In this document: piece after piece, positions 1-9,276 of the stretch | How positions within the stretch are numbered: the first letter of the stretch is position 1 | Layout: every line of letters begins with the position of its first letter | Source: Petrolisthes cinctipes | Taxonomy: Eukaryota > Arthropoda > Malacostraca > Decapoda > Porcellanidae | Reading direction: 5' to 3' | Length of the DNA: 64,000 bases | Assembly (NCBI GenBank): GCA_033782935.1 | Contig: JAWQEG010000490.1 | Span: 2,634,001-2,698,000 of the forward strand | The notes under the pieces: model-generated | Seen by the model: only the letters and a program-made list of their open reading frames with translations | What the model was told of the DNA's origin: nothing | Database searches by the model: none | Made by a program: the position numbers and the translations under genes

Positions 1-1823
1 AGATATAAACGGGTACAGAAGATACATGCACATATTGACTTTGGGCACCAAAAATATCGATTTTCAGCATGTTTTGGGCCTGAATTTTGAAAATACTCTA
101 ACACGGAGTAGGCATGTACAGATCGCTTCTGGGACCCCAAAATATCGAATTTTCGGGTGTTTAGGGCCAGAATTTGAGATATAAACGGGTACAGAAGATG
201 CATGCACATATCGAATTTTTGGCACCTAAAAGATGGATTTTCAGTATGTTTTTGGCCTGTATTTTGAAAATACTCTAACACGGAGTAGTCATGTACAGAT
301 ACCTTCTGGGACCTTTAAATATCGAATTTTCGGGTGTTTTGGGACTGAATTTGAGATATCGACTTTTTGGCACCTAAAAGATCGATTTTTAGCATGTTTT
401 TAGCCTATATTTTGAAAATATTCTAGCACTGAGTAGGCATGTACAGATTGCTTCTGGGACCCCAAAATATTGAATTTTCGGGTGTTTTGAGCCTGAATTT
501 GAGATATAAACGGGTACAGAAGATACATGCACATATTGACTTTGGGCATCTAAAATATCGATTTTCAGCATGTTTTGGGCCTGTATTTTGAAAATACTCT
601 AACACTGAGTAGGCATGTACAGATTGCTTCTGGGACCCCAAAATATTGAATTTTCGGGTGTTTTGAGGCTGAATTTGAGATATAAACGGGTACTGAAGAT
701 GCATGCACATATCGACTTTTGTGTACCTAAAAGATCGATTTTCAGTATGTTTTGAGCATGTATTTTGAAAATACTCTAACACGGAGTAGGCATGTACAGA
801 TCGCTTCTGGGACCCCTAAATATCGAATTTTCGGGTGTTTTGGGACTGAATTTGAGATATCGACTTTTTGGCACCTAAAAGATCGATTTTTAGCATGTTT
901 TTAGCCTATATTTTGAAAATATTCTAGCACTGAGTAGGCATGTACAGATTGCTTCTGGGACCCCAAAATATTGAATTGTCGGGTGTTTTGAGCCTGAATT
1001 TGAGATATAAACGGGTACAGAAGATACATGCACATATTGACTTTGGGCACCAAAAATATCGATTTTCAGCATGTTTTGGGCCTGAATTTTGAAAATACTC
1101 TAACACGGAGTAGGCATGTACAGATCGCTTCTGGGACCCCAAAATATCGAATTTTCGGGTGTTTAGGGCCAGAATTTGAGATATAAACGGGTACAGAAGA
1201 TGCATGCACATATCGACTTTTGGGCACCTAAAAGATCGATTTTCAGTATGTTTTTGGCCTGTATTTTGAAAATACTCTAACACGGAGTAGTCATGTACAG
1301 ATACCTTCTGGGACCTCTAAATATCGAATTTTCGGGTGTTTTGGGACTGAATTTGAGATATCGACTTTTTGGCACCTAAAAGATCGATTTTTAGCATGTT
1401 TTTAGCCTATATTTTGAAAATATTCTAGCACTGAGTAGGCATGTACAGATTGCTTCTGGGACCCCAAAATATTGAATTTTCGGGTGTTTTGAGCCTGAAT
1501 TTGAGATATAAACGGGTACAGAAGATACATGCACATATTGACTTTGGGCACCAAAAATATCGATTTTCAGCATGTTTTGGGCCTGAATTTTGAAAATACT
1601 CTAACACGGAGTAGGCATGTACAGATCGCTTCTGGGACCCCAAAATATCGAATTTTCGGGTGTTTAGGGCCAGAATTTGAGATATAAACGGGTACAGAAG
1701 ATGCATGCACATATCGACTTTTGGGCACCTAAAAGATGGATTTTCAGTATGTTTTTGGCCTGTATTTTGAAAATACTCTAACACGGAGTAGTCATGTACA
1801 GATACCTTCTGGGACCTCTAAAT
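1..1823 (+). repeat. Satellite array, block A (501-bp higher-order repeat)
   Basis: A tandem array of related monomers of about 176 bp. The landmark GATATAAACGGGTAC recurs, and three successive monomers of about 176, 177 and 148 bp make a 501-bp higher-order unit. The short monomer lacks about 29 bp after GATAT. Open frames inside the array repeat at exact 501-bp steps and are by-products of the periodicity, not genes. Copies of the higher-order unit look almost identical, which suggests recent homogenisation. The block runs off the left edge and is cut at 1,823 by the DIRS-like insertion, resuming at 9,277. Confidence 0.95.
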
Positions 1824-2082
1824 TAGTGCATTTGTCGCGGCTTCTAGCCGCTTAAATTGTATTTATTGGTTTGTGAAACCAGTACAGCTGGTTGCTATAG
1901 AATAGGCCCCTTCACAAGCCCAGGCCCCGTGTAGGCATAATCTGGGTTGGAAGGGTCAATTCCGTGACGTTCATCAGAAGTAAATAAAATTCAAATCTGG
2001 CGCTGTACTGATAGTGGAGCCACCTGGAGGTGGTGAGGTGAGGTATTAAGCCCCTCCTCCGCTGAATACCGCTCGTCCACTC
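1824..2082. repeat. DIRS left inverted terminal repeat plus 39-bp end extension
   Basis: Positions 1,863-2,082 are the reverse complement of 9,056-9,276 with only a few differences. The outer 39 bp (1,824-1,862) are unique to this end and contain a small hairpin (CGGCTTCTAGCCG). That extension is represented again, complemented, inside the internal complementary region, as the DIRS replication model expects. Confidence 0.92.
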
Positions 2083-2135
2083 CAATGAGAAAGAAGTGAG
2101 TGTCTGCCGCATCGGGAGGTGGGTGGGACAGTAGA

Positions 2136-2237
2136 AGCTGTACTGGTTTCACAAACCAATAAATACAATTTAAGCGGCTAGAAGCCGCGACAAATGCACT
2201 ATTATTGGTATAGTGAAACCAGTACAGCTGGTTGCTA
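2136..2237. repeat. DIRS internal complementary region (ICR)
   Basis: Positions 2,136-2,203 are the reverse complement of the left end 1,824-1,891. The following segment, to 2,237, is the reverse complement of the right terminus 9,243-9,276. The two element ends therefore lie head to head inside the element, giving a template for making full-length circular DNA. The region sits between the recombinase gene and the left repeat, which is the 3' side of a minus-strand element. Confidence 0.9.
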
Positions 2238-2517
2238 AGCATGCGATGCGGTAGGTGGGAGGTGAGGTGGAGGCAATCACGTGCTAGTTAAGAGTGGTTG
2301 AGAGCGGAGGGCAGGAAAGGTAACCGAGCCCGGTGAGGCAGCAGCTAACGCCCCTCCCGACACTGGCTAGGTGAAACGCCGTGGTGGGGGAGAAGTAGCG
2401 TATACCATATAACCGTAGACCATTCTGTTATAGACCAGAATTGTTACACATAAAGTCTTTATAGGTAGACTCGAGGGTTCGGGTCTAGGAGAGGAGGGGG
2501 GAGGTTCCCATGGATAC

Positions 2518-2563
2518 TCCCCCCCCCCCTTTTCCTCCCCCCCCCATTCCCCCCCCCCCCCCT
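2518..2563. repeat. C-rich homopolymer tract in the DIRS 3' region
   Basis: Three long runs of C broken only by short T or A interruptions (G-rich on the coding strand of the element). It lies between the end of the recombinase frame (2,834) and the ICR. I see no other coding feature between 2,238 and 2,833. The tract could form a G-quadruplex, and its length is likely to vary between copies or assemblies. Confidence 0.85.
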
Positions 2564-2833
2564 TATTCAAGTCTTCTGAGTTAGGGCTATGGCCCTCGCT
2601 CAGGTAATGTAATCCCGAGGGGATGAAGGAGGACACTAGGATCCAGATATCCTGTGTAATAATATCTCCTGTCACTCATCTTAGTTAATAATTGTTTGGA
2701 AAATGAATACACAAGAATTCCGTAACAATGTAATTTATTATAGATTCTCTTTCACCATATGTACACGTGAAGAATGGGGATGAGTATGAAGCTGTACAAG
2801 ATGTGGATGAGGTCTGGGATGATGTGACGGGAC

Positions 2834-3894
2834 TTAAATCACCCGACCTTTTCTCTTCGGGCGGCCCCTCCCCCCCATGTGTCTCCCGCGGGGACCCTGG
2901 GGAATAGGAGGTGGAGTACCCATAGCCACACAGGGGGTAGGGGAGAGCGAGTGGAACAGGTACCTCGTCCTGAAGGAAGAAGTGGACGCCCAGCCCCCTA
3001 AATCCCTGACCCTCTCCACCGAGTGAGTCCTGAGGAAGGCGAGGGAGGCGGCCACGCCCCTAACGCTGTGAGCCCTCGGGGCGTGTCCGGGATCCCCGTT
3101 CTCTATCACTCGGCAGAGAAGGCGAGCGATTGACCTAGGGAAGAGAGGGTTACCGGACCTAGAGTTGTAGAAGAGGTGGTCCGGAGAAGCCCCTCTCGTC
3201 GCCTCCACGTATGCAACAAAGGCGTGGACTGGGCAGAGGGGGTGGAAATTTCCATCCCTCAGGAACGAGGGTACTGCGAGAGGGCCAATTCTGTCGTCAG
3301 CCTGCTCGTTCTTAGCTAGAAAAGCAGGGGAGGGGGAAATGGTTAAGGAAGTAAGGTTAGGGGTTACTGAAGAAAAGGCTGTGTGACGGGTCAGGGCTGC
3401 CAACTGAGAAGCCCTGTAACCTGTAGCTAAGGCGAGCAGGAAGAGAGCTTTCTGGACAAACCTCCAGAGGGACCCCCTCGAAGGTCAGGTAGGAAAGGAC
3501 ACGATGAAGGGACCAGGAGGGTGCCTGGGCCCGGTGAGGTGCGGTCCCCGCCCGAATCCCCATCCTCAGGAGAGAGAGAGGCCTCTCCGAAACCTTAAAG
3601 TTAAAACCCAGGAGGAGGGGATCAGACAGTGCTGCGTGATGCGCAAGCACCGTCGCCGGGGCCCTGTTGGTGGAATCGGCGAGCCACGTGAGGAATTCCA
3701 GGACTGTGTCCTCTGAGATGACCCTGGAGGGGTGTCTTCGCAAGAAGTCCTGGAATCTTTTCCAGCACGATTCGTATTGTCGCACCGAAGACTGACGATG
3801 AGCCCTCAACATCTTGTCCACTGTCTCCTTAGTGAACCTTTTGCTGAGGACTCCCCGTAGAAACTCCAAGCGTGTAGTTTCAGTGACGCTTGGA
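2834..3894 (-). pseudogene. DIRS tyrosine recombinase, frameshifted
   Basis: This would catalyse integration of the circular element DNA. The N-terminal SAM-like part is read from about 3,894 (it contains VRQYESCWKRF). The catalytic part is read in another frame to the stop at 2,834. Recognisable catalytic elements are a box I arginine in the ATGYRASQL context, an H-x-x-R block (AHSVR) near 3,070, a Trp about 22 residues later, and a C-terminal Tyr in RTRYL. The two parts are joined only if the frame changes at a run of five C (3,473-3,477, plus strand), so this copy probably makes no complete enzyme. The N-terminal part overlaps the 3' end of the RT ORF in a different frame, which is typical of DIRS elements. 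A sequencing or assembly slip in the homopolymer is an alternative explanation. Confidence 0.82.
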
Positions 3895-5746
3895 GTGGTG
3901 CAGACAGGGTGCTGGAGAGGCACGCCGATCCCAACTGAAGGGGATGCGGGCACCACCGGGACAACTCTCCGAACCACGGTTGTGCTGGCCAGCGGGGGGC
4001 TATGAGGAGAACCCTCCCCCTGAAAGTGCGCAGCTTGAGGATCGCCTTCAGGAGGACTGAAGTGGCTGGGGGTGGGAAGAGGTAGAGATGACCCCACCTG
4101 TTCCAGTCCTCCGTGAAGGCGTCCGGGCCTCCCGCCTCTGTTCTGGATGAGAAAGTCAGGAACAGAGGGAGTAGGGCCGTGGATGGGGAGGCGAAAAGGT
4201 CCACCTCCGGTGTCCCGTAGCGAAGGCAGAGAGACTCGAACACAAGGGGACGCAGTTGCCACTCGACTGACGTCCCCCTGAACCTGGATAGGGCGTCCGC
4301 CCAATCGTTCTCCCGCCCTGGCACGTAGCGGGCCGAGAGGTGAATGTCCCTCTTGGCCGCTATTGCGAAAATCTGTTCTGACAGGGACAGGAGAATTTCC
4401 GACCGTACGGTGCCCTGTTTCTGTAGGCACTGCACGGCCGCAACGTTGTCCATATCGAAGCGGACGCCTATCCTGGCAAACTGAGGGTGTCTGTTGAGCC
4501 ATTCCTTCGCTACCATCAACTCCCGGGCGTTGATGTGCAGTAGCCTTTCCCCTTCCTTCCATCCCCCGCACCGTTGATGTCCCAGGCAAGACTGGTATCC
4601 CCAGCCTACGTCCGATGCGTCTGTCGCCACCGTAATCCCCGGGGGAGGGAACACCCAGGGGACCCGCTGACGCAGGGCACCGGGACGTAGCCAGGGGCGA
4701 AGGAGGCGGTGGAGAGAGGGGGACACTTGCCTGGGAAGGTCCCTGTGTGTGGGGGACAGGTGGAGGTTTACCTCCCGCGTCAGCCTCCTGTGTTTCAGTC
4801 GTCCCAGGGGCATTGCAGGGGCCGCGAAATTTAGGGACCCGAGCAATGATTCCCACTGGCGGCGAGAGAAAGTACGGGAAAAATGCGCCCGGCGGACGTG
4901 GCGGAGGGTCCGGCGGGCGTTGTCTGGAGCGAGAGAGAGGGTGGCCGAAAGAGAGTCCCACTCTATTCCTAGCCAACACAGCTTGCGAGTGGGGGTGAGG
5001 GAGGACTTGGGGATGTTCAACAGAAACCCCATTTCCTCTAGCACTCCCCTCGCTACCCGGACGTTGTTTGCTACCTGCTCCTTGGAAGGGGCGTGAAGCA
5101 ACCAATCGTCCAGGTACATGAGGGTGGGGACACCCGCCTCTGCCAGACGGGATGCCACCACCCTCACGAGTTTTGTGAAGACTCGCGGAGCTAGAGAAAG
5201 ACCGAAAGGGAGCCTGGTAAACTGGAACGTCTCGGTCCCCACCTGGAAGGCCAGAAAGCGGCGAAACCTGGGGTGGATCGGGACGTGCCAGTAAGCATCC
5301 TTGAGATCCAGGGATGCTAACCAGTCTCCCTTCCTCAGAACTGTGCGGACCTGAGCAACCGAAACCATCCTGAAATGTAATGTTTTCACGAATTTGTTTA
5401 GCCTGCTCAGGTCCATCACCAATCTCGTTTTTCCCTGATCCTTTTTGGGGACCGTGAATAAACGAGAAAGAAAGACCCTTCCCGTCGCCCGCTCCACTAC
5501 CCCTTTTTCCCGCATTTCCCGCACATGCGGGACGACCGAAAGTGACACTTTGGTTGAGGCAGGAGGTAGACGTAGTGGCTGTAACGGGAGAAGACAGGTG
5601 TCAGTGAGAGTACCGTTAATCCTAATCCCCCGGGGCCCGAGGGACCCGGGGTGGTTGGGGGGAGAATGACAGGAGAGGCAGAGATTTTGACCGCAAGGGA
5701 AAATCTGATTTTGACCTAACGGTAGCCCAAGGACGGGATTAGGCAT
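3806..5746 (-). CDS. DIRS reverse transcriptase - RNase H - methyltransferase-like polyprotein
   Basis: An uninterrupted 646-residue frame that would copy the element RNA into DNA and degrade the RNA. The RT palm is clear, with SLDLKDAYWHVPI at about 145-157, LPFGLSLAP at about 179-187, and the catalytic YLDD at 211-214. RNase H follows, with VATDASD at 373-379, an acidic E at 409 in INAREL, D433, and YVPGRENDWADALSR at about 474-488. The C-terminal domain has VDLFAS (515-520) and LLIAPRWPAQPWF (580-592), matching the DIRS1/PAT-type methyltransferase-like region. The first Met was chosen. Translation might instead begin upstream after splicing, because a GTGAGT donor-like site lies near 5,784. 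The 3' end overlaps the recombinase frame. Confidence 0.93.
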   Translation of the reverse strand: MPNPVLGLPLGQNQIFPCGQNLCLSCHSPPNHPGSLGPRGIRINGTLTDTCLLPLQPLRLPPASTKVSLSVVPHVREMREKGVVERATGRVFLSRLFTVPKKDQGKTRLVMDLSRLNKFVKTLHFRMVSVAQVRTVLRKGDWLASLDLKDAYWHVPIHPRFRRFLAFQVGTETFQFTRLPFGLSLAPRVFTKLVRVVASRLAEAGVPTLMYLDDWLLHAPSKEQVANNVRVARGVLEEMGFLLNIPKSSLTPTRKLCWLGIEWDSLSATLSLAPDNARRTLRHVRRAHFSRTFSRRQWESLLGSLNFAAPAMPLGRLKHRRLTREVNLHLSPTHRDLPRQVSPSLHRLLRPWLRPGALRQRVPWVFPPPGITVATDASDVGWGYQSCLGHQRCGGWKEGERLLHINARELMVAKEWLNRHPQFARIGVRFDMDNVAAVQCLQKQGTVRSEILLSLSEQIFAIAAKRDIHLSARYVPGRENDWADALSRFRGTSVEWQLRPLVFESLCLRYGTPEVDLFASPSTALLPLFLTFSSRTEAGGPDAFTEDWNRWGHLYLFPPPATSVLLKAILKLRTFRGRVLLIAPRWPAQPWFGELSRWCPHPLQLGSACLSSTLSAPLQASLKLHAWSFYGESSAKGSLRRQWTRC

Positions 5747-5893
5747 AATTCATATGTCAGACAGTAAGGATGACAGTTACTCACCGGAACAGTAATCCAG
5801 GGCCATGACAGGCCCTGGCGAATTATCCTTGCTGCCCAGCCGTGGGTGGGCCAGGCTGCTGACCACCCTGTGAGGCAGCCCAGAGTGGGACCC

Positions 5894-8289
5894 TCAAGTG
5901 GCGCGGTCCTTCTGGGAGGGGTGGTTGAAGGATGACTTGGGCTTTGAGAAGGGCTTGGAGACCTGTCCCCTTCCTCGAAAGGGCTGCTGGCCCCTCTGGG
6001 AGGGCCTGTTGTGTGCTCTCGGGGGAGTGGGATAGGAGGGCCTCGGTAGCCTGGAGGGCTGGGAGGGCCTCCGGGGCTGGTAGGCTGGTCTGGCTGGCTG
6101 TGGGGCACGTGGCCTACGGACAAACAGAATGATTAGGACCCAAAGTAGACCCGAAAATCCTTTCATTTCACCCCGTGACAACTCGGGTAAGACGAACACG
6201 AGAGGTACTTACTTGGAGGTGGAAGGCTTTGGTAAATTAATTACCGTTGGGAGGGAGGCGAAGATCGTGTCTGTCGCCGGTTGGTCAAAGAGGGTGGGGG
6301 ACAAGGGGACAGCTCGTACCACTCCCCTCTGTGCCATTTCTGGCGCAGATTTAGCTGCCGCTTGGCGGGTTGCCAGTCTCGCCTCGGCGAACGCCTTCGC
6401 CTCCTCCCGCATGAAGTGGGTAGCCATTGCCGCCACGCCCTCCATCACGGTGGCCATGGAGGAGAGGGTGTCACTGTAAGGGGTAAACAAAGAAAGAACC
6501 GAGCGAACCCGGGGATAAGTACCCGGGAGTAACAGGGAGACCCTTTACCCAGCATCCCTACAAACATGATACACGAGAAAGGTACTCACGCTAGCTGTAC
6601 ACCCGACATCTCGTGGTAGGAGTTTGTTAGGGCGTTGAGGCAGTCCCTAATCAAAGAGGCGGCTGCTCCTGTGGAGATGGTGTGGGCCAGCTCCAGACGG
6701 GTAGCAGACTCCGCCTGCCTCAACTTACCATCGGGCTCCTTCAGCTGATAGGGGACCGGGGGCTCCTTCTCCGTCTTCCACAGGCACTCCCTCAAGCCCG
6801 GGGGAGCCCGGGAATGAGGGAGGATGACGGGGAAAGACGGAGGAGGGGGCTTCCTGGGCGCGTTGTTCCTCTGGTGGTCCAGGGACTTAAGGAGAAGGGC
6901 TGGAATATCCAGGTCCCCTTCACTCTTATCCCCCGGGAAGTACGCGTCCGGGGAAAGGAGGAGAGCCGTGTTACCGTGTGAGCGGTCAATCCTCCAAGCC
7001 CCGGACAAGTGTAGCTGGCTGTACTCCACCAGGAAACCCATCGCGTCCAGGGTAGCCGCAGAGGACACCCTAGCTGAAGTGGGTAAGGGCGCTGAGATAG
7101 GACGGACCTTGTAGAAGGGAATAGCCTCGCCCTTCTCATCCGCCCCCCACTTCACCACGACGTCATCCCTCCGGATCCACACGTCTGGTTGAGCTGTGTC
7201 CGGAGACCAGGCCACCAGTCTGCCCTCCTCCGAAGAGTGGGTCCAAGCAGGAGGGAGGAGAGACCAAGAGTAGGGAAGGTATCCGTCTCCTGAAGGAGGG
7301 GGTGACGGGGACGGGGGTGCGGAGGTAACCAACTCCTCAGCTACGTCCCCCGACGGAGACTCGAGCCCTGGGGAAACGGGAGGCACGAAAAGGACTCCCA
7401 CATCCCCGGGAGGACTCGAGCCCTCGACGGGAGCAGCAGCGGGAGGCGGGGGAACAGGAGCGGGTTCCGTAGCGACAGCCTGAGGTTGCGCGACGGAAGC
7501 CCCAGGAAAAGCGTGAGGAATAAGGGTGTGGAAGATCTTAACTATCTTCCTCGACGAGGGGCTGTCCCCCCCCCGCTTACCCCTGCGGGAAATGCGGGCG
7601 GGCGAAGGAGAGCTCCCCGACGACGAAGAAGAGGAAGAGGACGACGAAGACGAGGAGGAAGGAGAACGGCGACGAGCACGGGACTTCCTGGAGTGGCGGG
7701 ACCTTTTAGCCGAACGCTTGCGTCCTCTAGAGAGGCCTGAGGAGCCAGCTCTAGCAGGAGGCGAAGCTGGGGGTTCCCTGCTGGGCCCTTGTACCGGTGA
7801 GGCAGTCGGGGGAACCAGCGCGACAGACTCGCTCGCTTCCCGGGGGGATAAGCCCCGAGAAGGAGTCGTAGTACCGTCTAGGGAAGCAGGCTCAATCTCT
7901 CGGGCCTCAGGAGGTTCTAGCCCCTGAGACTCCGAGAGACAGGAAGAAGGGTAACGGGTCCTGAATAAACCCAGGTCCGCTCCCAAAATCGGGTCCACCC
8001 ACGCCAAAGAAGAACCGTCTCGTTTGTGGGCCATTCTCCTAGCCCTCGTCCACGCCATACGAAGAGAAGCAAGGGCAGGGAGCTTGGAGCGGGCAGAAGG
8101 GGAGGTAACCCGACACAACTCAGCCCAGGGGCGGCACACACCACACGCCAAAGGGTCGTAACCCAAGGGAGTGAAGCAGGGTGCGTGAGGAGAACAGTGC
8201 AGGTGTCCGTCAGGCGAGACCCGCACGGTACATCCTGAGGCAGCACAAAGGGCACGAGTAGGCTGGGGGAGAAAAGAATACACAAACAT
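5894..8289 (-). CDS. DIRS Gag-like protein with two clear introns
   Basis: Likely the nucleic-acid-binding structural protein of the element. Three exons fit together in frame: 8,289-6,590, 6,473-6,213 and 6,113-5,894. The intervening sequences of 116 and 99 bp have GTGAGT...CAG and GTAAGT...TAG borders, and both junctions restore reading. Without splicing the frame stops inside each donor site. The N-terminal part has a Cys/His cluster (CAASGCTVRV... CGVC), then a basic Arg/Ser-rich stretch with a run of Ser. The last exon is rich in Pro, Arg and Gln, as in RNA-binding Gag tails. The apparent start Met (8,289) is doubtful: a pyrimidine tract and CAG acceptor (about 8,267) lie just inside, so the true first exon may be upstream. 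Confidence 0.75.
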
Positions 8290-9055
8290 GGGTTAACACG
8301 TGCAAACACTGGAACACAAACCCATCCTCCCCGAAGGAAAGAAGCGCGGGACACGCCCGCTGAACCTGGGGACCAGAACACAATCCCCCACACTCGCGCA
8401 GCCGCCCAGGGAAAAAAACCCCGTAAAACCATAATCGTCCGCCACATGGAGCGGGTAAAAAAGGGGGCCCCCCCGGACCGATGAACCAGAAGGAGGGGTA
8501 GGAGGGGACCCGATAGCCTGAGAAGAAACACTCCAGGCTGAAATAATGGAAAAAACCCCAAAATAAAATAAAAAAACCCCGCTCGGGAGAGGAAGAGAGA
8601 ACCAGGGCACAATTCTCCCTCCCCCTTACCGAGAGGGGACACATAATAATCGGGGGAGGTAAGAGGAAGGGCTGCAAAGACCCCATGTGGTCACCACGTG
8701 GGGTGGGGAAGTCCCACGTGGCACCCACTAACCTCGCTAAAAACCCCAGAAAACCCCGATAATATACACATGAAGAATGTACTAGTGGCAGGAGGGACAG
8801 TGAAATAGGGGACAGACGGAGAAAAACTCCGAAAACAGGGGCTGAAAAGCCCCCTTCGCTTAAGGAAAGAACTAAGTCCTAACGAAGAAAAAAAACCCAT
8901 AAACACCTAAAAACCCTCCTAGAAAACACACAATATACATCTGCAAAGCAGGCCAGCCACTAGAACACAAAAGAAAAATTAGCAGGAACACGCGACACAA
9001 TACCATAGCGTAGCAGCGAGGAGCGTAGATGTTGACAGGCGTGTGTTCCGCGACA
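8290..9055 (-). other. DIRS 5' leader region, no supported ORF
   Basis: Lies between the right inverted repeat and the Gag frame. It is rich in A and G with homopolymers. Overlapping open frames here have low-complexity or hydrophobic translations and no recognisable domain. It may contain an untranslated first exon for gag. Confidence 0.5.
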
Positions 9056-9276
9056 GAGTGGACGAGCGGTATTCAGCGGAGGAGGGGCTTAATACCTCAC
9101 CTCACCACCTCCAGGTGGCTCCACTATCAGTACAGCGCCAGATTTGAATTTTATTTACTTCTGATGAACGTCACGGAATTGACCCTTCCAACCCAGATTA
9201 TGCCTACACGGGGCCTGGGCTTGTGAAGGGGCCTATTCTATAGCAACCAGCTGTACTGGTTTCACTATACCAATAA
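9056..9276. repeat. DIRS right inverted terminal repeat
   Basis: Reverse complement of 1,863-2,082. It ends in CCAATAA next to satellite DNA that continues the monomer interrupted at 1,823. This is the 5' end of the minus-strand element. Confidence 0.92.

Larger units (their letters stand above)
1824..9276 (-). mobile_element. DIRS1-like tyrosine-recombinase retrotransposon
   Basis: A 7,453-bp element inserted into the satellite, coding on the minus strand. It has inverted terminal repeats of about 220 bp (1,863-2,082 and 9,056-9,276). An internal complementary region (2,136-2,237) carries the complements of both ends joined together, which is the hallmark of the DIRS group. The order from the 5' end at 9,276 is gag, then RT-RNase H-methyltransferase-like, then tyrosine recombinase. 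The satellite reads CTCTAAAT before and ATCGAATT after the insert, which rejoins into the uninterrupted monomer without a target-site duplication. That fits recombinase-mediated integration. DIRS1-like elements are known to be common in decapods. It is not fully intact, because the recombinase frame is broken. Confidence 0.93.

Noticed and set aside
389..1784. Recurring 60- and 119-codon frames in the satellite (also 9,345-15,584 and 32,530-34,063)
   Set aside because: They repeat at the satellite period and shift with each monomer length, with no start context or domain.
3357..5105. 582-codon minus frame overlapping the RT gene
   Set aside because: Only its last part (from about 3,894) is real recombinase. 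The upstream part is an alternative-frame shadow of RT/RNase H.
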